64,000 nt of DNA, from the NCBI GenBank assembly GCA_900544535.1, contig UQVH01000006.1, positions 1 to 64,000 on the forward strand, given 5' to 3'. This DNA comes from an uncultured Bacteroidales bacterium. GTDB lineage: Bacteria; Bacteroidota; Bacteroidia; Bacteroidales; Muribaculaceae. Both the position numbers and the translations under genes were made by a program. Below are positions 44,840-53,592 of the stretch, piece after piece; positions within the stretch are counted from its first letter, which is position 1, and each line of letters starts with the position of its first letter. The notes under the pieces are model-generated. The model saw only the letters and a program-made list of their open reading frames with translations, was not told the DNA's origin and did not search any database.

Positions 44840-44893
44840 CCCTTGACATAGTGCAAATATTACCCTAATTACACCTTAATATATATAATATAT

Positions 44894-45694
44894 ATGACAA
44901 AGGAAGAACGGCATAATCTGATCCTTGAAACTCTCATCCGCCATGAATCAATTCCTGTTTCGAGCCTGTCGCTGCTTTTGGATGTATCAGCGGTTACGAT
45001 CCGTAAGGACCTTACCGAACTCGAAAGCGCAAACAAGCTCTATCGCAGTCATGGCAAAGCCGTGCTTATCAATCCATATATCAACAACCGCTCGATCCTT
45101 GAAAAAGAGAAACTCGCGCGCCGCGAGAAAGAGCTTATAGGCCGCGAGGCCGCATCAATGATCACGCACGATGACTCGATCATCATTGCGTCAGGGTCGA
45201 CAGTGCTGGCTTTCGCCCATTGTATCAAGCCGATCCACCGTCTGACAGTCATAAGCGCATCACTCAAGGTTTCAGAATTCCTCGGTACAAACGAAAACAT
45301 CGAAGTGATACAGTTAGGCGGGACATTGCGCCACAGCAGCCTGTCGGTTGTCGGCAAATATGCCGAAGCTCCGCTCAGCGAATTCTGTTGCAGCAAGCTC
45401 TTTATCGGAGTGGACGGAATCGACCTTGACTTCGGTCTGACCACCACCGACATACGCGAAGCCGATCTGAATAAGGTCATGATGCGGACTGCCCAGAAAA
45501 CAATCGTTCTGGCCGATTCCTCAAAATTCCGTCGCCGCGGATTCAGCAAGATAGCAAACATCACAGATGTCGATACCATCATCACCGACTCCAACATCCC
45601 TGCTACAATAAGCCAGGCCATCGAGGACCTCGGAATCGAACTGAGGATCGTCGACATAAAAGATTATGCACCAAGCATGGATTCTCAGATATAA
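44894..45694 (+). CDS. glpR: DeoR-family transcriptional regulator, GlpR-like
   Basis: A 266-residue regulator. The N-terminal DeoR winged helix (about 3-57) is ILETLIRHESIPVSSLSLLL with VSAVTIRKDLTELESANKLYRSHGKAV. A DeoR sensor domain follows (REAASMITHDDSIIIASGSTVLAFA, LFIGVDGIDLDFGLTTTDIREADLNK, KTIVLADSSKF), which binds a phosphorylated metabolite. Divergent to glpABC, it is most likely the glycerol-3-phosphate-responsive repressor. It is also the only regulator next to the downstream PUL, which has no sensor or sigma factor of its own. Confidence 0.92.
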   Translation: MTKEERHNLILETLIRHESIPVSSLSLLLDVSAVTIRKDLTELESANKLYRSHGKAVLINPYINNRSILEKEKLARREKELIGREAASMITHDDSIIIASGSTVLAFAHCIKPIHRLTVISASLKVSEFLGTNENIEVIQLGGTLRHSSLSVVGKYAEAPLSEFCCSKLFIGVDGIDLDFGLTTTDIREADLNKVMMRTAQKTIVLADSSKFRRRGFSKIANITDVDTIITDSNIPATISQAIEDLGIELRIVDIKDYAPSMDSQI

Positions 45695-46263
45695 AGATCC
45701 GCCAGAAACCTGACAGCACCCTTCACTCTTCGCGCCGATCAGACACCAAACAGACATTATCCCCCTCCGACACCCGGCTTAGCCGACCCTGTCAATCAGC
45801 CGGAGCCGCAACAGCTTCGGCCACACACAACTTTTCGCCCACACGAGCCTTTCATTTTCCCTCAAAACGCAACGATAAAACCACGTAACACCCCAAAAAC
45901 CGAAATCTTTATCACTTATTTTTGAAATTTAATCAAAATTCAACAAAAAAGTGCTAAAAAAATTTTGTCAATTAGCATATATATTATACTTTTGTTGCGA
46001 CTTGAAATCACTAAACTTTCGTTTTAACCCAAAATCGAAACCAAGCCGACGAATCGCTCCACCTGAGACCACCTCAGAGACTACCCTGCTCGACTCTCCC
46101 GTGCAAACCAACTTGCTCCCTGAATCATACACCCTTAAAACATAACAAAACCGATCTGTAAAAAACAAGCGTCCTATGCCAACGGGTCAGACATGCGGAA
46201 ATGCGCATACCTGACAGTCAAAACCCGGAAAATACCAAAAAACAACATAACCAAATCAACCTT
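45695..46263. other. Intergenic region and long leader of the glycerophospho PUL
   Basis: 569 bases without a gene. A strong promoter lies at 45964-45994, leaving a leader of about 265 bases. The leader holds a TTTCG (46017-46021) and CGAAA (46036-46040) inverted pair and a hairpin at 46186-46215 (stems GTCAG/CTGAC and ATGCG/CGCAT). The part before the promoter is GC-richer and shows no clear signal. Confidence 0.6.
45964..45994 (+). promoter_or_regulatory. Promoter of the glycerophospho PUL
   Basis: TTTG (45964-45967), a 19-base spacer and TACTTTTG (45987-45994). The -7 box and the spacing are identical to those of the glpABC promoter. Confidence 0.75.
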
Positions 46264-47241
46264 ATGAAAAAAACGTTTCTCAAAACACTTCCGGCGATAA
46301 TGCTTTGCTTTATCGGCTTTTCGTCGTGTGGTGTGGACGACACGGCAGAAGACGCCGTCCCCCGTCTGAAGGTAGATCAAAACCGAGTGGAGTTGATCAG
46401 AACCGGCACACTCTCAAGCGGTGCCGCCGCCACGCTCACAATCACTGCCAATAAAGGCTATGCAGTTACCAGTGACGCAGAATGGCTTTCCGTAGACCGG
46501 CCTACCGGCAAAGGAGCCGTAAGCGTCAATATTCTTGCCCAGGAAAATGAAAGCGGCGCCGTACGCAAAGGACTTCTCACAGTCACTTCCGCCTCCAACC
46601 TCAGCGAAACAATCACCGTAATCCAGAATCTCGAAGAAGACCGTGACGACCATATGCCTGTCGGCCATGTCTATTTTCAGGATGACTTCACATGGTGCGT
46701 AGGAGGCACTGATGACGTAGGCAACCAGGCAATCGGCGATGCCCGCAACATCTATACATGGAAATATGCCGACAACGGCTTCACCAACCCGCTCCCGACA
46801 TTCCAGAGCCGATATGAAGACTTGAACTCAAACGCGCAGACCGTCTATACAATGGCCGGCTACCTCAAGTTTGACCGCACCAACACAATCACTGCGATCG
46901 CAATCCGCAATCTCGGCATCGCAGCTGAAAAATCCACAAACGTCAAAGTCAGCTTCAAATGCGCACGCTACAATACTGACAAGACCACAGTCGTTGTGGC
47001 CATCGAAGGCGAAGGCACCATCGACGGCGGCTCACAGGCAGGCACACGCATTGTCAGCGCACCGGTGGCAATGTCGGCCGACAAACTGATATGGTCCGAT
47101 GTCAGCGTCAACCTCCGCGGCATCTCTTCCAAAACCAAGATCATCATCGGCGAGCAGACTTATGTCAAAGACGGCATAAACAACAGTGGAACCTATCGCT
47201 GGTACATGGACGACCTTAAGGTTGAGCGCATCGAGCGCTAA
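46264..47241 (+). CDS. BACON-domain surface lipoprotein A
   Basis: 325 residues from MKKTFLKTLPAIMLCF, with lipobox SSCG (the frame is open 21 codons further, in the leader). One BACON domain (about 33-125; NKGYAVTSDAEWLSVDRPTGKG) is followed by a C-terminal module of about 190 residues (YFQDDFTWCVGG to YRWYMDDLKVERIER). That module is shared with the next protein. BACON domains are found in surface proteins of Bacteroidetes PULs, often with carbohydrate- or mucin-binding roles. It is likely a surface glycan-binding protein encoded ahead of susC. Confidence 0.9.
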   Translation: MKKTFLKTLPAIMLCFIGFSSCGVDDTAEDAVPRLKVDQNRVELIRTGTLSSGAAATLTITANKGYAVTSDAEWLSVDRPTGKGAVSVNILAQENESGAVRKGLLTVTSASNLSETITVIQNLEEDRDDHMPVGHVYFQDDFTWCVGGTDDVGNQAIGDARNIYTWKYADNGFTNPLPTFQSRYEDLNSNAQTVYTMAGYLKFDRTNTITAIAIRNLGIAAEKSTNVKVSFKCARYNTDKTTVVVAIEGEGTIDGGSQAGTRIVSAPVAMSADKLIWSDVSVNLRGISSKTKIIIGEQTYVKDGINNSGTYRWYMDDLKVERIER

Positions 47242-47282
47242 GGCCACCACAATCTTATTAACCGTAGAATCAATCAACAATC

Positions 47283-48887
47283 ATGAAACTACATAAAAAT
47301 TTCATATTCGCGTCAGCACTCGCGCTCGCGACAGGCTTAGGCCTTGCTCTCACGGGCTGCAACGACGATGACGAGAATCTTCCCGCCCACTTCAAGGCCG
47401 ACACCCGCGAATTTACAGTCGAATACGACGGCCTAACGACAAAAGGCGAAGAACCCTCATTCACCCTCAACACCAGCGGTCGGTGGAGCGTAAGCCAGAA
47501 AGACGAATGGATACATCTTTCAAGAGAATCCGGCACACGCGGCAGCCACAAGATCTTTGTCACCGCTGACGAGAACACGACAGGCGAGCAACGTTCCGGT
47601 TTCGTGGAAATCAAGCTCTCAGGCAGCGACAAAACCGAACTCCTCGCAGTCACTCAGAACAAGAAAGTCGGCACTCTCGCCGTTAGCCCGGCCCTTATAA
47701 ATGTCACGACTCTCGGCAATGCTGCCGAAGACGAGACCCTCGCGTTCACGATCGACACAAACTCCGACTGGTCGATCGAACTCCCCGCAGGCTGCGACTG
47801 GATCACTCCATCAAAGACAGCCGGACAGGCCGGTAAAGAAAAAATCACATTCACAGTCGGACTCAATGCGACAGGAGCTGCACGCGAAGCAAAGATCACA
47901 GTCAATGCCGGTGCTCTCTCACGCTACACAACTGTCAAGCAGGACGGAAGCGTGTTCACTGTAACAAAAGACGGTGCACCTGTAACCAAACTGACTTTCG
48001 CCGCATCAGAGACAAGCGGTCTCAGTTCAGAACTCACTCTCGGCTGCATCGAAAGCTGGACACTCACTTCAAAGCCCGAATGGCTGAGCGTAAACCCGAC
48101 AAGCGGAGATGCCGGTGAAACCCTTGTCACCCTCACCGCCGAAGTCAACACCGAAGGCGCCCGTGAAGGCAACATCACTCTCACCACCGCTCACGGTCTT
48201 GTCCTCACTGCCCCGGTAATCCAGCTCTCAGACCGTCCCGAACCTGACTCCAAGGCTGTCGGTTTCGTCTACTACAACGACGACTTCTCATGGGTTAAAG
48301 GTGGTTCTGACCAGATCAGCCATATCAATGGCGGCAAGCCCAACGATGCCCGCAACATTTATACCTGGGATTTCAAAGGCAACGGATTTGATGATGTTCT
48401 CGCCCTTTTCAATCAGAAATACGACGATTACAACGCATCGGCCAAAGTGATCTATGCGATGGACGGTTACCTGAAATTCAACAAAGGCGGTGAACAGACT
48501 GCAATCAGCATCAAAAACGAGCTTCCTATCGAAGGCGGCCACTATGCTAATGTCGATGTTACTTTCCGTGGAGCCAAAAACGGCACAGACCCTGTAACAG
48601 TCACGGTAGTGATTGAAGGTGACGGCGAAATTGTCGACGGTATCAGCAAAACCCAAAGCAAGGAACTTGAACTTTATCACAATTCCAACACTGACATTCC
48701 CTGGACATGGAGCGACATTAAAGTCACCATCAACGGCGCCACATCCAACACACGGATCATCATCGGTGCGACTCCGTTCATCAACAACGGTTTCAAAACC
48801 GTACCAAAATATCCCGACAACGGTAAGACTTCATACTACCGCTGGTTCATGGATGACCTTAAAGTAACCCGAATCGAGACCAAATAA
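47283..48887 (+). CDS. BACON-domain surface lipoprotein B
   Basis: A 534-residue lipoprotein with lipobox LTGCND. Up to three BACON-like repeats (about 38-130, 132-220, 225-315; e.g. NTSGRWSVSQKDEWIHLSRES and NTNSDWSIELPAGCDWITPS) lead to a C-terminal module (YYNDDFSWVKGG to YYRWFMDDLKVTRIETK). The module is a paralogue of the one in lipoprotein A. It lies 41 bases after that gene and 15 bases before susC. The repeated beta-domains probably hold the C-terminal module away from the membrane. Ligand unknown. Confidence 0.9.
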   Translation: MKLHKNFIFASALALATGLGLALTGCNDDDENLPAHFKADTREFTVEYDGLTTKGEEPSFTLNTSGRWSVSQKDEWIHLSRESGTRGSHKIFVTADENTTGEQRSGFVEIKLSGSDKTELLAVTQNKKVGTLAVSPALINVTTLGNAAEDETLAFTIDTNSDWSIELPAGCDWITPSKTAGQAGKEKITFTVGLNATGAAREAKITVNAGALSRYTTVKQDGSVFTVTKDGAPVTKLTFAASETSGLSSELTLGCIESWTLTSKPEWLSVNPTSGDAGETLVTLTAEVNTEGAREGNITLTTAHGLVLTAPVIQLSDRPEPDSKAVGFVYYNDDFSWVKGGSDQISHINGGKPNDARNIYTWDFKGNGFDDVLALFNQKYDDYNASAKVIYAMDGYLKFNKGGEQTAISIKNELPIEGGHYANVDVTFRGAKNGTDPVTVTVVIEGDGEIVDGISKTQSKELELYHNSNTDIPWTWSDIKVTINGATSNTRIIIGATPFINNGFKTVPKYPDNGKTSYYRWFMDDLKVTRIETK

Positions 48888-48902
48888 AAACAGTAAACAA
48901 CA

Positions 48903-51869
48903 ATGAAACACAGACATAATATAGCAAAAAATCTCAAGGGGTTATTTTGCGCCTTATTCCTCAGTCTGCTTTCGACGGCCTTCATGACAGCGGCCGCACA
49001 AGTCACCGGTACAGTGACCGATACTGACGGCGAGCCACTGACCGGAGCCACAATCGTAGTGGAAGGAACCAAACTGGCAGCCGCCGCTGACATCGACGGC
49101 AACTTCTCGCTCAACGCCAAGCCGGGACAGGTCCTGAAAGTGACCTATGTCGGCAAACTTCCAGCCGAAGTCAAAGTGCAGTCCGGCAAGACACATTATA
49201 ATATAGTACTCGAATCGGACGACAAGCTTCTTGACGAAGTAGTGGTTGTCGGCTACGGTACAATGGAGAAAAAACGTGTGACTTCCGCCATCACCTCCAT
49301 CAGCGCCGACGACATGATGTCTGGCCTCGGCGGCGCCACCATCGCAACCGCTCTTCAGGGCAAGATCTCAGGTCTCACCACCACCGGCAGTGCCTCGCCT
49401 AACGCCTCCAACGGCTATCAGCTCCGCGGTGTCGCCTCTGTCAACGCAGGTCAGGGCCCGTTGGTTGTGATCGACGGTATTCCCGGCGGCGACCTCCGCG
49501 CTATCAATCAGGAGGACATCCAGTCGATCGACGTACTCAAGGATGCCTCGGCAGGTGCTATCTACGGTACACGTGCGGCAGCCGGTGTGATCCTCGTGAC
49601 CACCAAGAAGGCCAAAGAGGGCAAAACTCAGGTCAACTACTCATGCGAACTCTCGATCGAGAGCGTACGCAAGCACCTCGACCTCCTTTCATCTCAGGAA
49701 TATATCGAACGTGGTCTCGGCCAGGACTATGGCTATGACACCGACTGGTACAAGGAACTTACCCGCGACAATCCCCTGAGCCAGCGTCACGTGCTGACCA
49801 TCTCAGGCGGTACCAAAGACCTTCAGCTCTACTCTTCACTTATGTATTCCGACCAGCAGGGTATCGTCAGAGGTGACGGCCGTACAGACTATTCGGCCCG
49901 TCTCAACGGACGTTACAACATGTGGGACGGCGTTGCCGAAATCAGCATGAAAGCGCAGTTCCGTCAGGCCGACCGCGACAAGCGCAACGGTTCCTATACT
50001 TTCCAGAAAGCCATCGAACTCAACCCGACAATACCCTTGTGGGACCCCGAAAATCCCTCCAACTACAATGTAAGCGGCCCCGGCATGGGAGGCAACTCAT
50101 GGAACCCCGTAGCCGACATCGAATACAAGGACTACTCCGCCAAAGACCAGTGGTTCCTCGGCGACGCCACTCTGAAACTCAACCTCATGAAAGGTCTCTC
50201 AGTCCAGGGAACAATGGGTCTGGATCTGCGCCAGTATCAGTACAACCTCTATTACAGCCAGAAGCACAACGAAAGCGTCACTTCAAGCAAACGCGGCAAA
50301 GCCACACACGAGTTCAGCAAATCGCTCAACAAATCGTTTGAAGCCTATGCCAACTACATGCGTGAATTCGGCGATCACTTCATCGACGCGGTCGCAGGTT
50401 ACAGTTTCTATGAAAACGAAGGCACCGAAAGCTTCGAAATGACCAACGCCAACTTTACTGTCGACGGCATCGGACCCTGGGACATGAGCGCCGGTACCGA
50501 CCTCAGCGACGGCCAGGCATCCATGGAATCAAACAAGAATCCCCGTCAGCGCCTGCTCTCGTTCTTCGGACGTGCCAACTACTCTTACGCCGACAAATAC
50601 ATGGCAACCGTCAGCTATCGCCGCGAAGGTTCCTCCAAGTTCGGTAAAAACAACCGCTGGGGTAACTTCTGGTCAGTCTCCGGAGGCTGGCGCATCTCCC
50701 GCGAGAACTTCATGGAAGGAATCGACTGGATCAACGACCTCAAACTCCGTGTAGGTTACGGTGTCACCGGTAACAACGACTTCGGCAGCGGCTACACAGT
50801 GCGCACCTACAAGTCAAACGATATGTATCCCACCAACGGCATCTGGCAACCCGGCTACGGATCGACCAAGAACATCAATCCCGACCTGAAATGGGAGGAA
50901 AAGAAAGAGCTCAACATCGGTCTCGACTATTCAGTGCTCAACAACCGCATCTCCGGTAAGTTCGACTGGTACCACCGCCGCGTCGACGACATGCTCTTTG
51001 AAGTAGCTGCCCCCGTGCCCCCGATGGTCTACACGACAGTGATGAAAAACATCGGTAGCCTCACAAACACCGGCTGGGAATTCGAAATCACCGGCATACC
51101 CTTCTCGTCGCGTGAGTTCTCCTGGACCTCAACCGCCCGCATCTCACACAACACCACCAAGATCAAGAATCTCGGTGACAGCGATTCGTTCATGCTTCCC
51201 TCCGCAATGCCCGCATCAATGGGCTACGAGCACAAACTCGTCAACGGCTCAAAGATCGGCCAGTTCTGGCTCTTCAAATATGCAGGTCTTGACGAAAACG
51301 GCAAATGGCTCATCTATGACAAGGACAACAACGTGGTTCCCGCCAAAGACGGCTCCGTCAACAACCTTGTCGACGCCAACAAGCACTGGGTCGGCAACGC
51401 CATCCCCAAGGCCATCGTCTCCTGGGAAAACAATTTCCGCTACCGCAACTTCGACCTCGGCATCAACCTCCGCTCATGGATCGACTATGACGTGTTCAGC
51501 GAAATCATCCTCTATCACGGCCTCAAGACCAACTCTCAGGAAAATGTGCTGAAGATCGCCTATACGGACAATGCGGCCATCAACGACTCCCGCATCACTT
51601 CAGACTACTTCCTCAGCGACGCATCCTTCATCAAGATTGACGCCGTATCGCTTGGCTATACTCTCGACACAAGCAAGTGGAACAAGTATCTGACCCGCGC
51701 CCGCTTCTACGTAACCGCCCGCGACCTCTACACCTGGACCAACTACAAAGGCTACAACCCCGAAGTAAGCATCAACGGTCTCTATCCCGGTGTGGAATAT
51801 GTCCGCAACTCAAGCAATATGTATCCGCAGACAACCCGCTGGACATTCGGCCTCCAGCTGACATTCTAA
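48903..51869 (+). CDS. SusC/RagA-family TonB-dependent transporter (glycerophospho PUL)
   Basis: 988 residues with a signal peptide, N-terminal carboxypeptidase-like domain (VTGTVTDTDGEPLTGATIVVEGT), TonB-box region (LLDEVVVVGYGTMEKKRVTSAIT) and plug (YQLRGVASVNAGQGPLVVIDGIPGG, AIYGTRAAAGVILVTTKK). A long barrel ends RWTFGLQLTF. It imports the polymer fragment bound by its SusD partner. The cargo is unknown; the downstream enzymes suggest an alpha-glycosylated phosphodiester compound. Confidence 0.96.
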   Translation: MKHRHNIAKNLKGLFCALFLSLLSTAFMTAAAQVTGTVTDTDGEPLTGATIVVEGTKLAAAADIDGNFSLNAKPGQVLKVTYVGKLPAEVKVQSGKTHYNIVLESDDKLLDEVVVVGYGTMEKKRVTSAITSISADDMMSGLGGATIATALQGKISGLTTTGSASPNASNGYQLRGVASVNAGQGPLVVIDGIPGGDLRAINQEDIQSIDVLKDASAGAIYGTRAAAGVILVTTKKAKEGKTQVNYSCELSIESVRKHLDLLSSQEYIERGLGQDYGYDTDWYKELTRDNPLSQRHVLTISGGTKDLQLYSSLMYSDQQGIVRGDGRTDYSARLNGRYNMWDGVAEISMKAQFRQADRDKRNGSYTFQKAIELNPTIPLWDPENPSNYNVSGPGMGGNSWNPVADIEYKDYSAKDQWFLGDATLKLNLMKGLSVQGTMGLDLRQYQYNLYYSQKHNESVTSSKRGKATHEFSKSLNKSFEAYANYMREFGDHFIDAVAGYSFYENEGTESFEMTNANFTVDGIGPWDMSAGTDLSDGQASMESNKNPRQRLLSFFGRANYSYADKYMATVSYRREGSSKFGKNNRWGNFWSVSGGWRISRENFMEGIDWINDLKLRVGYGVTGNNDFGSGYTVRTYKSNDMYPTNGIWQPGYGSTKNINPDLKWEEKKELNIGLDYSVLNNRISGKFDWYHRRVDDMLFEVAAPVPPMVYTTVMKNIGSLTNTGWEFEITGIPFSSREFSWTSTARISHNTTKIKNLGDSDSFMLPSAMPASMGYEHKLVNGSKIGQFWLFKYAGLDENGKWLIYDKDNNVVPAKDGSVNNLVDANKHWVGNAIPKAIVSWENNFRYRNFDLGINLRSWIDYDVFSEIILYHGLKTNSQENVLKIAYTDNAAINDSRITSDYFLSDASFIKIDAVSLGYTLDTSKWNKYLTRARFYVTARDLYTWTNYKGYNPEVSINGLYPGVEYVRNSSNMYPQTTRWTFGLQLTF

Positions 51870-51896
51870 ACCATGCAGAATTAAATTCAACCGACT

Positions 51897-53546
51897 ATGA
51901 AATGTAACTTCAAACATATAGCACTGGCACTGCTCGGAGGCGCAACGCTCTTTTCATGCGAGCTTGACGAGAAATTCTACTCCAGCGTGACCCCTGACAC
52001 ATTCATCACCTGTCCGGAGAACACCTATGCCATCCTCTGCCGCCCCTTCACCCACTGGAAGTGGTATCTCGGAGCCGAACGTTGGTATCTTCAGGAACTG
52101 ACCACCGATGAAATGACCTGCCCGACCCGCGGAAGCGACTTCTACAACAACGGTGAGTACATCCGTCTTCAGGAACACACTTGGACCGGCGACGACCGCC
52201 ATGTGAAGAATGTATGGGACGGTACCATGAGCGCCATCTCCCGCACACTCGAAGCCAAAGAAGACCTCTCAGGCGTCAACTACAACGCCATCGGCCTCTC
52301 TGACGAAGTAAAGAAAGACCATATCAACCAGCTCAACGCCATTCTCGGATGGTACTACATGCGCGGCCTCGACTATTTCGGCGGCCTCCCCATCTTCCGC
52401 AGCAATAACGACGCTCCCTGCGCCCGTTCGACCGACAAAGAGACCTTCGAATACTGCGAGACGCTCTTCAAGAACGCCATTCCTCTAATCCGACCCAAAG
52501 CATCGCTCGGAGAGGCGCAGGACGGCTACATCCGTCAGGGTGCCGCAGCCATGATGCTCGCCGAACTCTACTTCAACGCCGAAGCCTACGGAGCCGGTGA
52601 CCATTACGCTGAATGCGCGAAGATCTGCGAGGACCTCATCAAGGGCGAATACGGCGCATATGACATTGACAAAACCTGGTACGGCCCCCACTGCTTCGAC
52701 AATGACAAGTCACCCGAAGCCGTGTGGTATGTACCCTCACAGAACTCCAAGATGGAATTCAACTGGTACTACCGCTATTTCTACAACCACCAGGCCGACA
52801 AATATTTCAACTGCCCCTTCCCCGCCTCACGCTACAACGGGTTCCAGCTCTCGCCCTCTCGCGAAAAAGAAGGCGGTCCGGTCATGGACTACAAGCTCGG
52901 CAAGAGCTATGAGAAGTTCAACGATGCCGACCTCCGCAAGAAGCCTTACGTATATCACGGCAACAAGGAATATGAAGGCATGTTCTGTGTAGGTCTCCAG
53001 AAGAATCCCTACACCGGCGAAGTGGCCATCGGTCAGAAAGACATGGCAGGCAAACCTGTCGTACTTGTCGACTATGTCAATGTCAACGGCAACAGCAGCA
53101 CCATGATGGACGGCTCGGAAGCATCCGGAATCCGTCTGGTCAAGATGCCTATCCCCAACATCGACGACAAGGACCTTCTCTGGAATCCTGACTGGCCCTG
53201 TATGCGCTTCACCGAGGTATATTACATGCTCGCCGAATGCAAATGGCGCGCCGGTGACAAGAAAGGCGCCGCCCAGCTGATCAACGATGTGCGCAAGCGC
53301 AACTTTGTCAACGGCAACGATCCTGACCCCGTGACCGATACCAATCTTGACGTCTACCGCATGGCCGACGAATGGCAGATCGAATTCCTCGGCGAAGGAC
53401 GCCGCCGCACTGACCTCATCCGCCTCGGTCTCTACACGACTGAAAGCTGGTGGGCCCACAAGCCGACAAACGACAACAAGAAGCGCTTCCCGCTTCCGAC
53501 TGAAGCTATCGCAGGCAACCCGCTCCTCGAACAAAATCCGTTATAA
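51897..53546 (+). CDS. SusD/RagB-family lipoprotein (glycerophospho PUL)
   Basis: 549 residues with lipobox LFSCEL. SusD hallmarks include LNAILGWYYMRGLDYFGGLPIF, IRQGAAAMMLAELYFNAEAYG, VYYMLAECKWRAGDKKGAAQLINDVRKRN and a C-terminal WQIEFLGEGRRRTDLIRLG. It follows susC by 27 bases. It caps the SusC channel and sets part of the substrate choice. Confidence 0.95.
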   Translation: MKCNFKHIALALLGGATLFSCELDEKFYSSVTPDTFITCPENTYAILCRPFTHWKWYLGAERWYLQELTTDEMTCPTRGSDFYNNGEYIRLQEHTWTGDDRHVKNVWDGTMSAISRTLEAKEDLSGVNYNAIGLSDEVKKDHINQLNAILGWYYMRGLDYFGGLPIFRSNNDAPCARSTDKETFEYCETLFKNAIPLIRPKASLGEAQDGYIRQGAAAMMLAELYFNAEAYGAGDHYAECAKICEDLIKGEYGAYDIDKTWYGPHCFDNDKSPEAVWYVPSQNSKMEFNWYYRYFYNHQADKYFNCPFPASRYNGFQLSPSREKEGGPVMDYKLGKSYEKFNDADLRKKPYVYHGNKEYEGMFCVGLQKNPYTGEVAIGQKDMAGKPVVLVDYVNVNGNSSTMMDGSEASGIRLVKMPIPNIDDKDLLWNPDWPCMRFTEVYYMLAECKWRAGDKKGAAQLINDVRKRNFVNGNDPDPVTDTNLDVYRMADEWQIEFLGEGRRRTDLIRLGLYTTESWWAHKPTNDNKKRFPLPTEAIAGNPLLEQNPL

Positions 53547-53592
53547 ATTCCACTCCTCTCTCCTCCTTTGAACCCCTTAACATTCAAACTCT

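Larger units (their letters stand above)
44617..44893. other. Divergent glpA-glpR regulatory region
   Basis: 277 AT-rich bases with no gene. It contains the glpA promoter (44706-44736), the TTTCG repeat array (44665-44702), a TATTTTTG box on the plus strand (44738-44745) and a TACATTTG box for glpR (44832-44839). Confidence 0.65.
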
